A stretch of DNA of 64,000 bases, taken from contig NZ_CP125380.1 in assembly GCF_034009455.1 (NCBI RefSeq), positions 716,001-780,000 of the forward strand, read 5' to 3'. A model generated the notes under the pieces. It saw only the letters and a program-made list of their open reading frames with translations, was not told the DNA's origin and searched no databases. The position numbers and the translations under genes were made by a program. Source of the stretch: Pseudomonas sp. P5_109. GTDB taxonomy: Bacteria; Pseudomonadota; Gammaproteobacteria; Pseudomonadales; Pseudomonadaceae. Positions 1-10,178 of this stretch are shown here, in pieces (within the stretch, counting starts at the first letter, position 1; every line of letters begins with the position of its first letter).

Positions 1-1363
1 GCTGGTTGCTCTCGACGACGCGCGGCTGGCCAATCGGATTGAAGGGGTCGGTCTGGCCGCTGAATGCGCCGTACCAGCAGGCCAGGGCGTAAAACACCAG
101 GAACATTCCGAGCAACTGCCCGAGGCGCTTGCGCGGCGGCTTGTAGACGAACTCCAGCGCGCCCATGAACAACCCGACGCCACCGGCCAGAAGGCCGATC
201 AACAACAAAGTGATCTGGCCCGGCAGTACGCGGCTGAGCAGGCCTATCGCCAGTCCCAGCAACAGCACACCAATCGCGTTTTTCACGTAGACCAGCCATG
301 GGCCGCTTTTCGGCAGCCAGGCTGCGCCACCGGTGGCCACCAGCAATAGCGGTGCGCCCATGCCGAGGCCGAGCATGAACAGTTTCAAGCCGCCGCCCAG
401 CGCATCGCCGCTGGCGCTGATGTACAGCAGTGCGCCGGCCAAGGGCGCGGAAACACAGGGTGAAACCAGCAAGCTGGAGACCACGCCCAACACCGCGGCG
501 CCCCACAGGGACCCACCTTCGGTGCGGCCGGCGATGCGGTCCAGGCGACTGCTGATGGCGTGCGGTAACTTGAGTTCGAAGACGCCGAACATCGCCAAGG
601 CAAATACGGCGAAAAACATTGCGAACGGCACCAGCACCCAGGCCGATTGCAGGCGCGCCTGCAGATTGAGTTGGGCACCGAACAGGCCCATCAGGGCTCC
701 GAGCAGGGCAAAGCAGGCGGCCATCGGCAGCACATAGGCCAGTGACAGATTGAAACCACGCCAGCCGCCGACCTGGCCGCGCAGTACCACACCGGAAAGG
801 ATCGGCAACATGGGCAACACGCAGGGCGTGAACGTCAGGCCCAGGCCGGCGAGGAAAAACAACGCCAGTTCGCGCCAGCTCCAAGCATAAGCCGTCGCCG
901 GAGCGCCGCCGCCGTCGATGCTCAAACGCTCGGTTTCCGGCGGATAGCACAGGCCTTTGTCGGCGCAGCCTTGATAGGTCACGGCCAGGGTGAAGGCGCG
1001 TGGGTCGGTGCGCGGTAGCTCGACATCGAGAATGCCGTGGTAGACCTCGACATCGCCGAAGTATTCATCGTGTTTTTTCTGGCCGTCGGGCAGTTTCGCC
1101 GCGCCGAGGACGACTTCGGCCGGATCGGCGCGAAACTGAAAACGGTGACGGTAGAGGTAATAACCTTCGGTGGCGACGAAGCGCAGCTTGATCGATTGCG
1201 GTGTACTTTCTACCAGGCTCAGCTTGAAGGCTTCGCGAACCGGCAGGAAATCGGCGCTGTTGTTGATCGAGCCCAAGGTGGAGCTGGGTCGGTTCTCCAG
1301 CAGGCCAGTGGCGCCGGCCGGCAGGGCGAACACTAAAAACAGCAGGCAGAGCAAGCGGCGCAT
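1..1363 (-). CDS. dsbD: Thiol:disulfide interchange protein DsbD (C-terminus beyond left edge)
   Basis: Inner-membrane protein that passes electrons from cytoplasmic thioredoxin to periplasmic Dsb proteins. Reading starts at the ATG at 1363 with a signal peptide (MRRLLCLLFLVFALPAGA). The N-terminal periplasmic domain keeps its cysteine pair (YQGCADKGLCYPP). The membrane domain then shows both transport cysteines (FTPCVLPML and VSPCVSAPL) among about eight hydrophobic segments. The frame is open to base 1, so the C-terminal thioredoxin domain lies outside the window. The order dsbD, ctpL-like receptor, gcbA matches P. aeruginosa PA4845-PA4843 from memory. Nothing suggests it is broken. Confidence 0.95.
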   Translation of the reverse strand, partial: MRRLLCLLFLVFALPAGATGLLENRPSSTLGSINNSADFLPVREAFKLSLVESTPQSIKLRFVATEGYYLYRHRFQFRADPAEVVLGAAKLPDGQKKHDEYFGDVEVYHGILDVELPRTDPRAFTLAVTYQGCADKGLCYPPETERLSIDGGGAPATAYAWSWRELALFFLAGLGLTFTPCVLPMLPILSGVVLRGQVGGWRGFNLSLAYVLPMAACFALLGALMGLFGAQLNLQARLQSAWVLVPFAMFFAVFALAMFGVFELKLPHAISSRLDRIAGRTEGGSLWGAAVLGVVSSLLVSPCVSAPLAGALLYISASGDALGGGLKLFMLGLGMGAPLLLVATGGAAWLPKSGPWLVYVKNAIGVLLLGLAIGLLSRVLPGQITLLLIGLLAGGVGLFMGALEFVYKPPRKRLGQLLGMFLVFYALACWYGAFSGQTDPFNPIGQPRVVESNQ

Positions 1364-1430
1364 GACGATCTCGCGTATCGGAATTGGGGGGATGATAGCG
1401 GACAGTCGAAGTGTATGCAGGCACGCGTTT

Positions 1431-1561
1431 GTGGCGAGGGGGCTTGCCCCCGTTGGACCGCGTAGCGGGCCCAAAACAAGCGACACCGTGATTCCTGTCT
1501 GAACGTGTGGTTTGACATTGCGGTCGCTACGCGACCGAACGGGGGCAAGCCCCCTCGCCAC
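1431..1561. repeat. REP doublet, GTGGCGAGGGGGC family
   Basis: Two inverted REP units face each other: GTGGCGAGGGGGCTTGCCCC at the left end and its complement at the right end, about 85 bases apart. It fills the space between dsbD and the chemoreceptor gene. A near-identical variant lies at 13935-14052. The arrangement is typical of REPINs in the P. fluorescens group. Confidence 0.85.
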
Positions 1562-1570
1562 AAGGGTCTA

Positions 1571-3517
1571 TCAGACGCGGAACGCCTGAACGGCCGTGTG
1601 CAATCGTCCACCCAGCACCAGCAAATTCTCCCCTTGCTCGCGCCCTTCGCCGATACGCAGCAAGTTATCCCCACCCAACTGGTGAATCCGTTCGCTATGG
1701 TCACGAATCTCGCTGACAGCGCCGCTCTGCTGGGCGGTGACATCGGCAATGCGTACCGCCGTGTCGGAAATGGTCTGGATCGCCCCGACGATTTTATCCA
1801 GCGCGCCATCGGCGGCTTGGGCCTGGTTGGCCGTGGCTTCGGCGTGTTCGACCTGGGCGCGCATGCCTTCCACCGATTGCCGCGCGGCGGTCTGCAGCCC
1901 GGCGATCAGCGTCTGGATTTCTGCCGTGGCCCCGGCGGTCCGTTGCGCCAATGAGCGCACCTCTTCCGCCACCACGGCAAAGCCGCGCCCCATTTCCCCG
2001 GCGCGGGCCGCTTCGATGGCGGCGTTCAGGGCCAGCAGGTTGGTCTGGTCGGCAATCGAGCGGATCACCGTCAACACGCCGCCGATGGTCGCGGACTCTT
2101 CGGCCAGGTGTTCGATCATTTGTGCATTGCCTTGCACTTCGTCCACCAGCGCATGCAGGCCGGTGAGGCTCAGGCCGATGACTTTCTGCCCGTGCTCCAC
2201 CGCCAGGCCGGCGTGGCGACTGGCGTCGGCGGCCTGGCTGGCATCGCCGGCGACTTGTTGAATGGTCGCTTCCAGTTCGCTGAGGGAGTCACGGATCAGT
2301 GCCGTGTCGCCGGCCTGGTGCTCGGCGCCGCTGTGCAAGTCGTTGCTCAGGTCGGCCAGGGTGCGGCTGCTGCCGGCCACTTGCTCGGCATTGACGCGAA
2401 TGGTCCCCACCAGGTCCACCAGATAAGCGCGCAAGCGGTTGAGCGAGGCTTCGATGTCATGCAATTCGCGGTTGGTGTTGCCCAGTTGAATGTCGCGGCT
2501 GAAGTCGCCTTCGGCCCAGGTCGACAGGGCCGGGGCGAGGTTGGTCAGGGTCCGGGCGAGTTTGCGCTGCAGGGTGTCGATCAGCAGTGCGATCAGCAGA
2601 ATCAGGCCGATCATCACGCCTTGCATCAGCCGCACTTCACCCTGGATCTGCCCGTGCTGGGCGCGTACAACCGGTTCCAGCCCGGCAATGGCCTGTTGCA
2701 CGTCGGCGATTTTCAAGTGAGTCGCGCTGCTGAGGTCGGCGCGTTTCTGGATTTGGTCGCGGGTGCGCGCGAGCTCGGCCGGGTAGCGGGTGAGCAGGCT
2801 GTTGAGCTCGCGCTTGAGGCCGACGCCGGCATCTTCGGCAACGGTTTTTTCCTTGTTCTCAAGGCCCATCATCGAGGCGAAATCGTCGGTGTTCGACTCA
2901 CTGCTGGTGGTCACGCCCAACAATGGCAGGGCGTCGAGTTTTTCGGCCTGGGTGCGGATGCTGGCCACTTCGCGCTCAACGTCGGCGGCCAGTTCACTGC
3001 GGCCGCTGCTGACCAGTTTGTCCCGGGCCAGGGACAATTTACCCAGGTGCTGCGACGCGGTGAGCAGCGGTGTCAGGTAGGCCGCATTACCGCTGGCGTA
3101 CTGGCTGAGTTGATCGAGGCTGGCGCCCAGTTCCCGTTCGGCTTGCAGCAGCAAGGCCTGTGGGTCGCCGGCCAGTTTGCCGGCAGCCAACAGGTCGGTT
3201 TTGCTGAATTCTTCGAGGGTCGACAGGCTGGGACGCAAGGTCTCGGCCAGGGCCGGTGGCAATTCGCCGAGTTGTTTTTGCAGGCTGTCGATGCCTTGGG
3301 CGGCACTGCTCAGGCGCAGTGCATCGCCGCTGCCGAGGTAATCCTCGACGCTGCGCGCGACTTCATTCTGAAACTGCTGCGACAGGCCCAGGTAGCGCTC
3401 CATTAATAGATACGGACGCTCAAGGGCCTTATGCGACCACCACAGCGTAGCGCCGAGGGCGACGCACACGGCCACCAGAAGGAGGGTATTGAGATTGGTC
3501 AGCAGCTTCAGGCGCAT
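1571..3517 (-). CDS. ctpL: Methyl-accepting chemotaxis protein, CtpL-like
   Basis: A 648-residue transmembrane chemoreceptor. Membrane segment 1 is near residues 9-28, followed by a long, largely helical periplasmic domain (about 30-297), membrane segment 2 (about 298-315), a HAMP-like region and a cytoplasmic signalling domain. The kinase-control hairpin tip is clear ([20 protein letters not shown], about residue 500). Its position between dsbD and gcbA matches P. aeruginosa PA4844 (CtpL), which is reported to mediate phosphate taxis through PstS and responses to chlorinated aromatics. That ligand assignment is inferred from synteny only. The start ATG at 3517 is directly followed by the first membrane helix. 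Confidence 0.85.
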   Translation of the reverse strand: MRLKLLTNLNTLLLVAVCVALGATLWWSHKALERPYLLMERYLGLSQQFQNEVARSVEDYLGSGDALRLSSAAQGIDSLQKQLGELPPALAETLRPSLSTLEEFSKTDLLAAGKLAGDPQALLLQAERELGASLDQLSQYASGNAAYLTPLLTASQHLGKLSLARDKLVSSGRSELAADVEREVASIRTQAEKLDALPLLGVTTSSESNTDDFASMMGLENKEKTVAEDAGVGLKRELNSLLTRYPAELARTRDQIQKRADLSSATHLKIADVQQAIAGLEPVVRAQHGQIQGEVRLMQGVMIGLILLIALLIDTLQRKLARTLTNLAPALSTWAEGDFSRDIQLGNTNRELHDIEASLNRLRAYLVDLVGTIRVNAEQVAGSSRTLADLSNDLHSGAEHQAGDTALIRDSLSELEATIQQVAGDASQAADASRHAGLAVEHGQKVIGLSLTGLHALVDEVQGNAQMIEHLAEESATIGGVLTVIRSIADQTNLLALNAAIEAARAGEMGRGFAVVAEEVRSLAQRTAGATAEIQTLIAGLQTAARQSVEGMRAQVEHAEATANQAQAADGALDKIVGAIQTISDTAVRIADVTAQQSGAVSEIRDHSERIHQLGGDNLLRIGEGREQGENLLVLGGRLHTAVQAFRV

Positions 3518-3569
3518 TACGGACTACCAACGGCAGAAATGGTAAGTGCCTGAAGTTATTGCATTTCTG

Positions 3570-5240
3570 TTACAGGGTTATGACTGTATCGGTCGAATCC
3601 GATAAAAAAGTGGCACTTTGCTTTGATGTGCGCGCCGCTTGTACGCGATTGCGTCCGCCACCCTTGGCGCGATACAGCGCTTCATCGGCCAGGCTGGCCA
3701 TCATCAGGCTGTCGGAGCTTTCGCATAACTCCACCACCCCGGCGCTGAAGGTGCACCACAGGTCCTGGGGTTGCGCGGGGTAGTGAATCTCGGCAAAACG
3801 TTGGCGGATTTCATCGAGCACGTTATAGGCCGCTTCGATATCGGTGTCCGGCATGACGATGGCGAACTCCTCGCCACCGTAGCGACCGATGAAGTCGGTT
3901 TTGCGCAGGCGTTGCTTGAGAAACAGCGCCAGGCTCTTGATCACCCGGTCGCCCATGGGGTGGCCGTGGCTGTCGTTGACCCGTTTGAAGTGGTCGATGT
4001 CGAGCATGGCAAAGCTCAGCGGCTTGCTTTCGCGACGGGCGCGGAACGAGCAGTCTTCGAGCAATTGCAGGATATGCGTGTGGTTGTACAACCCGGTGAG
4101 GCTGTCGCGAACCATCCGCGCCTTGAGGTTGCGAGCCCTGGCGGCGCGGTTGCGCACGGTGGTGATCAGGTGCCGGGGCTTGATCGGTTTGGTCAGGAAG
4201 TCATCGCCGCCTTCGCTCATGGCGTCAAGTTGCTTGTCCAGGTCGTCTTCGGCCGACAGGTAAATGATCGGCACGCTGACGTAACGGTCGTTGTGGCGGA
4301 TTACCTTGGCCAATTCCGTACCGGTGCAGGCCGGCATGTACATGTCGAGGATGATCAGGTCCGGCTGGAAATCCGCCAACTCAGCCATGGCCTGGATCGG
4401 CTCGATCAACGTGCGGGTGACGATCCCGGCGCTGTTGAGCAGGCGCTCGGTGTGCAGGGCCTGGGCGCGGGAGTCGTCGATGATCAGCACTTTATAAGGT
4501 TCGTACTGGGCCACGCAGGTCAGGACTTCGATCTTCTCCAGCAGGCTCGACGCTTCGAGGGTGCCGGTGAGGAACTCCTGGCCGCCGGCACGCACGGCGG
4601 CGAGGCGGGTCGGGGTGTCGGTTTCGTGCAGGCTGAAGAACAGCAGCGGCAGTTGATGGTCGAGGCCTTCCTGGGCTTCGGCGGCCAGTTTCAGGCCGAC
4701 GCCGGGGCCGCTGAAATCGACGTCCATGACAATCGCCGCCGGTAAACGCTCGACCATTGATGAGCGAAACGCGTCTACGCTGTCCAGGGACTGGGCACTG
4801 AGGCCGAAGAACTCCAGTTGTTTGGCCAGGCGCTCGGCACGGTCGTGATCCTGCAACACTACATAGATGGGCTTGCGCAGCGGCGGCAGGAAGGTTTGAT
4901 CGAGTTGGTCGCCATGGCGCAGGCCGGTGCGCGACAGGCGCTGCATCAAACGATTGAGATCGGTGATCAGGCCGCTGCTCAGGCGTCCGCGATTGGCGTC
5001 GACCGCTTCCAGGGATTGACCGATATGGCGCGCCAGTTGCGTGTGTTCCGGTTGCTCGAAGCGCTCGGCGAAACGCAGCAGGCGCAGATTGGCCTCGCTC
5101 AGTTCCGAAAGGTCGGCGGTGGACCACTCACTGCGTTGCAGGCGCTGCCATATCTCAAGAATCTGACGAGCCTGATGAATTACCCGCTGGGCAAAGTGGT
5201 GCTTGAGGCGCTCGCGGCTGGGGTCTTCTGGCTCGGTCAT
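3570..5240 (-). CDS. gcbA: Diguanylate cyclase response regulator GcbA
   Basis: A 556-residue cytoplasmic protein expected to make cyclic-di-GMP and influence biofilm attachment and dispersal, as described for GcbA/AdcA. An N-terminal helical region (about 1-120) is followed by a receiver-like domain with weak phosphorylation motifs and a second, canonical receiver (VLIIDDSRAQ, with acceptor Asp in LIILDMYMP). The GGDEF domain has an intact active site (RYGGEEFAIV), preceded by RKTD, which fits an RxxD product-inhibition site five residues upstream. I prefer the ATG at 5240. A GTG at 5267 would add nine residues but has no visible ribosome site. The 51 bases separating it from the receptor gene suggest co-transcription. 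Confidence 0.88.
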   Translation of the reverse strand: MTEPEDPSRERLKHHFAQRVIHQARQILEIWQRLQRSEWSTADLSELSEANLRLLRFAERFEQPEHTQLARHIGQSLEAVDANRGRLSSGLITDLNRLMQRLSRTGLRHGDQLDQTFLPPLRKPIYVVLQDHDRAERLAKQLEFFGLSAQSLDSVDAFRSSMVERLPAAIVMDVDFSGPGVGLKLAAEAQEGLDHQLPLLFFSLHETDTPTRLAAVRAGGQEFLTGTLEASSLLEKIEVLTCVAQYEPYKVLIIDDSRAQALHTERLLNSAGIVTRTLIEPIQAMAELADFQPDLIILDMYMPACTGTELAKVIRHNDRYVSVPIIYLSAEDDLDKQLDAMSEGGDDFLTKPIKPRHLITTVRNRAARARNLKARMVRDSLTGLYNHTHILQLLEDCSFRARRESKPLSFAMLDIDHFKRVNDSHGHPMGDRVIKSLALFLKQRLRKTDFIGRYGGEEFAIVMPDTDIEAAYNVLDEIRQRFAEIHYPAQPQDLWCTFSAGVVELCESSDSLMMASLADEALYRAKGGGRNRVQAARTSKQSATFLSDSTDTVITL

Positions 5241-5726
5241 ATCCTGACTACTAGTTAGGGTGCACACTGAGGTCGACTGGTGGCTCTATGCTAGCACCAC
5301 TTTTCCGTTACATGAGTGCTGTGCGTCAATAATCTGCAATGCAGCCTCATTCAGTTTGTGACCGTACGGTCTTGTTCTAGCCTTTAGGGTCGCGGTGTGC
5401 GGAGGGCGAAGTGCCTTGATCAGGGCACTTGGCAGGTGTGGGGTGGCCAATGACGAGTGACTGGCTTTGGGCTGCGCCTGAGTTTTTTGTCAGTTCTGAT
5501 CGGTTGGTTTTTTCGGGTTTGCGAGGGTCGGGGATTCCCTTAGAGGCGCAATCCAAACCATTAGGTGGTTTTCGAGGGCCGCAGTGTCATCGTATGGGCG
5601 GGAACACTGTTTATCCGTAAACCCGGTAATTTTCCCCATCGGTGCGATGGCGGGTGCCGGGCCAAGGCACGTTGTTGTATGGTTGTGGTCGAACCGTTGA
5701 ACTCAAGAGATTGAAAGGATATCGCC
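5241..5726. promoter_or_regulatory. Divergent intergenic region, gcbA / DUF2333 gene
   Basis: About 485 bases without a convincing gene. It must hold the promoters for the leftward gcbA-ctpL pair and the rightward DUF2333 operon. A perfect 12-bp palindrome, GACCGTACGGTC, lies at 5360-5371 and could be an operator. A ribosome site (GAAAGGAT) precedes the DUF2333 ATG at 5727. I see no convincing hairpin terminator or REP unit here. Confidence 0.45.
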
Positions 5727-6794
5727 ATGCTGGACTGGAAGAACCGCACAGGCAGTGCGCCTGAACGTGCCGCTGAACCGAAGTCGGAGGCCCGCAGTTA
5801 TCTGGGCGGTCTGTTGTTCAGCCGGGCGCTGGCCACTCTGCTGGGCATCTACCTGTTGGTGGCGAGTGTCCTGGGCTGGTACTGGAGCCAGGAGCCGGCA
5901 CTGTTCCCGGTCCAGCAAACCGCGCAGATGGCGGCCGAGAAAGAAGGCAAACAGATGGTCGTCGGTTACACCACGGTGGAAACCCTCAAGACTGTCGCCG
6001 GTACCTTGCTGACCAAGCCGGGTGGCTATATTTCCAACGACCGGTTCCCGCCAGGCCTGTGGATGGACAACATGCCGAGCTGGGAATATGGCGTGCTGGT
6101 GCAGGTTCGCGACCTGAGCCGTGCACTGCGTAAAGACTTCGCCCGTTCGCAGTCGCAGTCCGCCGAAGACGCCGACCTGGCCAAGGCCGAACCGCGTTTC
6201 AACTTCGACAACAAGAGCTGGGTGCTGCCGTCCAGTGAGTCCGAGTACCAGGAAGGCATCAATTCCCTGAGCCGCTATCAGGCACGCCTGTCCGATCCGA
6301 ACCAGAAGAGCGCGCTGTTCTATGCCCGCGCCGACAACCTGAACAACTGGCTGGGTGATGTCGGTACCCGTCTGGGCTCGCTGTCACAACGGCTGTCGGC
6401 CAGTGTCGGCCGGGTCAAGCTCAACACTGCGCTGAAGACCGAAGTGGTGACGCCGGGTGTGGCGCCGCAAGTCGATGAAGAGATCGTCGAGACGCCATGG
6501 CTGCAGATCGACAACGTGTTCTACGAAGCTCGGGGTCAGGCCTGGGCCTTGTCGCACTTGCTGCGCGCCATCGAAGTCGACTTCGCCGATGTACTGGCCA
6601 AGAAGAACGCCACGGTCAGCGTGCGCCAGATCATTCGTGAACTGGAAGCGTCGCAGGAACCGGTTTGGAGCCCGATGATCCTCAACGGCAGTGGCTTCGG
6701 CGTACTGGCCAACCACTCGCTGGTCATGGCCAACTACATTTCCCGGGCCAACGCCGCGGTGATCGATTTGCGTCAACTGCTCAATCAGGGCTGA
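5727..6794 (+). CDS. DUF2333 family inner-membrane protein
   Basis: A 355-residue protein of unknown function. One membrane segment (about residues 28-52, GGLLFSRALATLLGIYLLVA) anchors it near the N-terminus. The rest is predicted to be periplasmic, with no recognisable catalytic motif. Length and sequence fit the DUF2333 family, found next to the Nudix and SUI1 genes in P. aeruginosa (PA4842 from memory). GAAAGGAT lies about six bases before the ATG. The next gene follows after three bases, so the two probably form an operon. Confidence 0.85.
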   Translation: MLDWKNRTGSAPERAAEPKSEARSYLGGLLFSRALATLLGIYLLVASVLGWYWSQEPALFPVQQTAQMAAEKEGKQMVVGYTTVETLKTVAGTLLTKPGGYISNDRFPPGLWMDNMPSWEYGVLVQVRDLSRALRKDFARSQSQSAEDADLAKAEPRFNFDNKSWVLPSSESEYQEGINSLSRYQARLSDPNQKSALFYARADNLNNWLGDVGTRLGSLSQRLSASVGRVKLNTALKTEVVTPGVAPQVDEEIVETPWLQIDNVFYEARGQAWALSHLLRAIEVDFADVLAKKNATVSVRQIIRELEASQEPVWSPMILNGSGFGVLANHSLVMANYISRANAAVIDLRQLLNQG

Positions 6795-6797
6795 GTC

Positions 6798-7355
6798 ATG
6801 GTTGATAACACCAGGGAAGCCGCGCACCGTGCGGCCTCCGATGCCGAACAAATTGCCTGGGTCGACGAGCAGGACAACCTGCTCGGCGCCCTGGTCCGTT
6901 CCGATTTACGCGAGCGCGGGCTGATCGGGCGCGGCACCTACATCATGTTGTTCAACTCCGCTGGCGAGCTGTGCGTGCACCGGCGCACCCTGAGCAAGGC
7001 GATCTATCCCGGTTACTGGGATGTGGCGGCGGGGGGCATGGTGCTCGCCAGTGAAACCTACGCCGAGTCGGCGGCAAGGGAGCTGGAGGAAGAACTGGGC
7101 GTGAGTGGCGTGGAACTGACTGCCCATGACCACTTTTTCTTCGAGGACACCGGTAATCGCCTGTGGTGTTCGGCGTTCTCGGCGGTGTGGGACGGCCCGT
7201 TGACCCTGCAACCGGAAGAGGTGCTCGAAGCGCGCTTTATCCCCATCGATCAAGTCATGCTGGAAATCGAGCAAAAGCCTTACTGTCCGGACTCTCTGGC
7301 CGCGTTGAAGCGCTATTTGCGCTCACGCGGGATCGACGTCGCAAAACAGCTATAA
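6798..7355 (+). CDS. Nudix hydrolase, YfcD/isopentenyl-isomerase-like type
   Basis: A 185-residue cytoplasmic enzyme expected to hydrolyse a nucleoside-diphosphate-linked substrate. The Nudix box is complete: Gly, five residues, Glu (GMVLASE), seven residues, then RELEEELGV, so the metal-binding glutamates are all present. The fold around it (CVHRRTLSKAIYPGYWDVAAGG) resembles the YfcD subgroup. The substrate cannot be told from sequence. It begins three bases after the DUF2333 stop and is closed by the hairpin at 7361-7391. Confidence 0.88.
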   Translation: MVDNTREAAHRAASDAEQIAWVDEQDNLLGALVRSDLRERGLIGRGTYIMLFNSAGELCVHRRTLSKAIYPGYWDVAAGGMVLASETYAESAARELEEELGVSGVELTAHDHFFFEDTGNRLWCSAFSAVWDGPLTLQPEEVLEARFIPIDQVMLEIEQKPYCPDSLAALKRYLRSRGIDVAKQL

Positions 7356-7360
7356 ATTGG

Positions 7361-7391
7361 CGCCGATTGGCTCTTAGCAATCGGCGTTTTT
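7361..7391 (+). terminator. Rho-independent terminator after the Nudix gene
   Basis: A 9-bp stem (CGCCGATTG pairing with CAATCGGCG) has an 8-base loop and is followed at once by five T residues. It lies six bases after the Nudix stop codon. Confidence 0.88.
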
Positions 7392-7446
7392 GCCGTTACA
7401 CTGCGCGACCTTTTCAAACTGAACCGGTATTGCTGGTTGTTGCTGT

Positions 7447-7547
7447 TGTAGGAGCGAGCTTGCTCGCGAAGAACGAGAGTGCGACACGTGTAGCCTGATG
7501 CCACGCGTTATCGTTGACGTCCATCGCTGGCAAGCCAGCTCCTACAA
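7447..7547. repeat. REP doublet, mixed heads
   Basis: The left unit is TGTAGGAGCGAGCTTGCTCG and the right unit, inverted, is GCTGGCAAGCCAGCTCCTAC. The two halves belong to different REP sub-families, so this is a hybrid doublet. It lies between the Nudix terminator and the SUI1 gene. Confidence 0.75.
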
Positions 7548-7656
7548 GTTAGGGTTGTACCGTTTCAGTAGCGCTGCCCCTGCCTGAGTGGGGCTTCGCG
7601 GTCGATAGCCTTCCCAAGTGCTGCGACCAGTCTTTGTCCTCCGAAGAGGATTGCCG

Positions 7657-8028
7657 GTGGCCAAAAAAGCCGCATCCTTCGCCGCCTTGGGCGGCCTGGT
7701 ATTTTCCACCGACGCAGGTCGTCATTGTCCGGAATGCAGTAAACCGGTGGACGCCTGCATCTGCAAACAGACCGTTATCCCGGCCGGCGACGGCATCGCG
7801 CGCGTGCGTCGCGAAAGCAAGGGCCGTGGCGGCAAGACGGTGACCACCATCACCGGCGTGCCATTGGCTGAAGACGCGCTCAAGGAACTGGCCACGACGT
7901 TGAAGAAACGCTGTGGGACCGGTGGGGCGCTGAAAGACGGTGTCATCGAAATCCAGGGCGATCATGTCGAGCTACTCTTGGCAGAACTGATCAAGCTCGG
8001 TTTCAAAGCGAAGAAGTCCGGCGGCTAG
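7657..8028 (+). CDS. SUI1/eIF1-like translation factor family protein (YciH-like)
   Basis: A 123-residue cytoplasmic protein of the SUI1 family. The N-terminal part carries a cysteine set (HCPECSKPVDACIC) that could bind zinc. The C-terminal SUI1 fold includes GRGGKTVTTITGVPL and ends with VIEIQGDHVELLLAELIKLGF. The start is the GTG at 7657, which has GAAGAGGA six bases upstream; an upstream in-frame start at 7618 has no such site. Bacterial homologues bind the ribosome, but their role is not settled. The neighbour speA is the same as in P. aeruginosa. Confidence 0.88.
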   Translation: MAKKAASFAALGGLVFSTDAGRHCPECSKPVDACICKQTVIPAGDGIARVRRESKGRGGKTVTTITGVPLAEDALKELATTLKKRCGTGGALKDGVIEIQGDHVELLLAELIKLGFKAKKSGG

Positions 8029-8032
8029 CAGC

Positions 8033-8109
8033 CTCTGTGAAAACCACCCTCGGCTGATCCGGTCCTGATGGCATTCAGGCCTGGTGTCGTCCACATGGTT
8101 TTCACAGAG
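8033..8109. repeat. Long inverted repeat upstream of speA
   Basis: A perfect 14-bp inverted repeat, CTCTGTGAAAACCA (8033-8046) and its complement (8096-8109), encloses 49 bases. Inside is a smaller stem, CCTGA/TCAGG. No T-run follows, so it is not a classical terminator. It could be a small mobile repeat or an mRNA-end structure for the SUI1 gene. Confidence 0.6.
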
Positions 8110-8246
8110 CCTGTTCATGACCGGTTTCTAAACTCACTGCGGTCGGCGGGGTCTATTGCCTCGTTGACGAACCGTCATTTTCATTCTTTAGACTGCGCCG
8201 GCCTGAACCCAGGCGACGCACTATGACTTCTTTATAGGGGACTTCG

Positions 8247-10160
8247 ATGTCCGTACGACGCACACGCAAAGACGATGGCAGCCAATGGACAGTTGCGGAC
8301 AGCCGCAGTGTTTACGGGATTCGCCATTGGGGGGCCGGGTATTTCGCGATCAATGACGCCGGTCGCGTCGAAGTTCGTCCGAACGGTCCGAGCAGCTCGC
8401 CTATCGACCTGTTCGAGCAAGTCGACCAGCTGCGTAAAAGCGGCCTGTCCTTGCCGTTGCTGGTCCGTTTCCCGGACATCCTGCAAGACCGTGTGCGTCA
8501 GCTGACGGGCGCATTCGACGCCAACATCGAACGCCTGGAATACCAGAGCAAGTACACCGCGCTGTATCCGATCAAGGTGAACCAGCAGGAAGCGGTGATC
8601 GAAAACATCATCGCCACCCAGAACGTTTCCATCGGCCTGGAAGCCGGTTCCAAGCCTGAGCTGCTGGCGGTGCTGGCATTGGCGCCGAAGGGCGGCACCA
8701 TCGTCTGCAACGGATACAAGGACCGCGAGTTCATTCGCCTGGCACTGATGGGCCAGAAGCTCGGCCACAACGTGTTCATCGTGATCGAGAAAGAATCCGA
8801 AGTCGGCCTGGTGATCGAAGAAGCAGCCTCGCTCAAGGTCAAGCCTCAGGTCGGCCTGCGCGTGCGCCTGTCGTCCCTGGCCTCGTCCAAGTGGGCGGAC
8901 ACCGGCGGCGAAAAATCCAAGTTCGGCCTGTCGGCGGCGCAACTGCTGTCGGTGGTCGAGCGTTTCCGCGCGGCGGGCCTGGACCAGGGCATCCGCCTGC
9001 TGCACTTCCACATGGGTTCGCAGATCGCCAACCTGGCGGACTACCAGCACGGTTTCAAGGAAGCGATTCGTTACTACGGCGAGTTGCGCAACCTTGGCCT
9101 GCCGGTGGACCACATCGACGTCGGCGGTGGCCTGGGCGTGGACTACGACGGTACGCACTCGCGTAACGCCAGTTCGATCAACTACGACATGGACGATTAC
9201 GCCGGTGTCGTGGTCGGGATGCTCAAGGAATTCTGCGATGCGCAGAGCCTGCCGCACCCGAACATCTTCTCCGAAAGCGGCCGCTCCCTGACCGCGCACC
9301 ACGCCATGCTGGTGATCCAGGTGACCGACGTCGAGAAACACAACGACGACGTGCCGCAGATCGAGAACAAGGAAGCGCTGCCGGAAACCGTACAGTGGCT
9401 GGTGGACCTGCTGGGCCCGACCGACATCGAGATGGTCACCGAAACCTACTGGCGCGCCACGCACTACATGAGCGATGTCGCCGCCCAGTACGCCGACGGC
9501 AAGCTGACCCTGGCCGAGAAAGCCCTGGCCGAGCAATGCTACTTCGCCGTGTGCCGTCGCCTGCACAACTCGCTGAAGGCGCGCCAGCGTTCCCACCGTC
9601 AGGTGCTGGACGAGCTCAACGACAAGCTGGCGGACAAATACATCTGCAACTTCTCGGTGTTCCAGAGCTTGCCGGACACCTGGGCCATCGATCAGGTCCT
9701 GCCGATCATCCCGCTGCACCGCCTCGACGAAGAGCCGCTGCGTCGTGCGGTACTGCAGGACCTGACCTGTGACTCCGACGGCAAGATCAACCAGTACGTC
9801 GACGAGCAGAGCATCGAAACCAGTTTGCCGGTGCACGCGCTGAACGAAGGCGAAGACTACTTGCTGGGTGTGTTCCTGGTCGGTGCCTACCAGGAGATTC
9901 TTGGTGACATGCACAACCTGTTCGGTGACACCGACTCGGTGAACATCTACCAGAACGCCGATGGCAGTGTGTATCACGCCGGTATCGAAACCCACGACAC
10001 CATCGAAGACATGCTGCGTTACGTGCACTTGTCGCCGGAGGAGTTGATGACTCACTACCGCGACAAGTGCGCCAATGCCCGCATCAGTGCATCCGAGCGC
10101 ACGCAGTTCCTCGATGCCTTGCGTCTGGGGCTGACCCGTTCGTCTTACCTGTCTTCCTGA
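8247..10160 (+). CDS. speA: Biosynthetic arginine decarboxylase SpeA
   Basis: A 637-residue PLP-dependent enzyme that converts arginine to agmatine, the first step of the agmatine route to putrescine. It belongs to the alanine-racemase-fold decarboxylases. The PLP lysine is Lys110 in YPIKVNQQ; a glycine-rich phosphate-binding stretch ([15 protein letters not shown]) and the C-terminal active-site region (LTCDSDGKI) are present. Length fits bacterial SpeA. The ATG at 8247 follows ATAGGGGACTTCG. Two strong hairpins follow the stop codon. Confidence 0.96.
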   Translation: MSVRRTRKDDGSQWTVADSRSVYGIRHWGAGYFAINDAGRVEVRPNGPSSSPIDLFEQVDQLRKSGLSLPLLVRFPDILQDRVRQLTGAFDANIERLEYQSKYTALYPIKVNQQEAVIENIIATQNVSIGLEAGSKPELLAVLALAPKGGTIVCNGYKDREFIRLALMGQKLGHNVFIVIEKESEVGLVIEEAASLKVKPQVGLRVRLSSLASSKWADTGGEKSKFGLSAAQLLSVVERFRAAGLDQGIRLLHFHMGSQIANLADYQHGFKEAIRYYGELRNLGLPVDHIDVGGGLGVDYDGTHSRNASSINYDMDDYAGVVVGMLKEFCDAQSLPHPNIFSESGRSLTAHHAMLVIQVTDVEKHNDDVPQIENKEALPETVQWLVDLLGPTDIEMVTETYWRATHYMSDVAAQYADGKLTLAEKALAEQCYFAVCRRLHNSLKARQRSHRQVLDELNDKLADKYICNFSVFQSLPDTWAIDQVLPIIPLHRLDEEPLRRAVLQDLTCDSDGKINQYVDEQSIETSLPVHALNEGEDYLLGVFLVGAYQEILGDMHNLFGDTDSVNIYQNADGSVYHAGIETHDTIEDMLRYVHLSPEELMTHYRDKCANARISASERTQFLDALRLGLTRSSYLSS

Positions 10161-10178
10161 GGTAAGCGCCAGGCTGAT

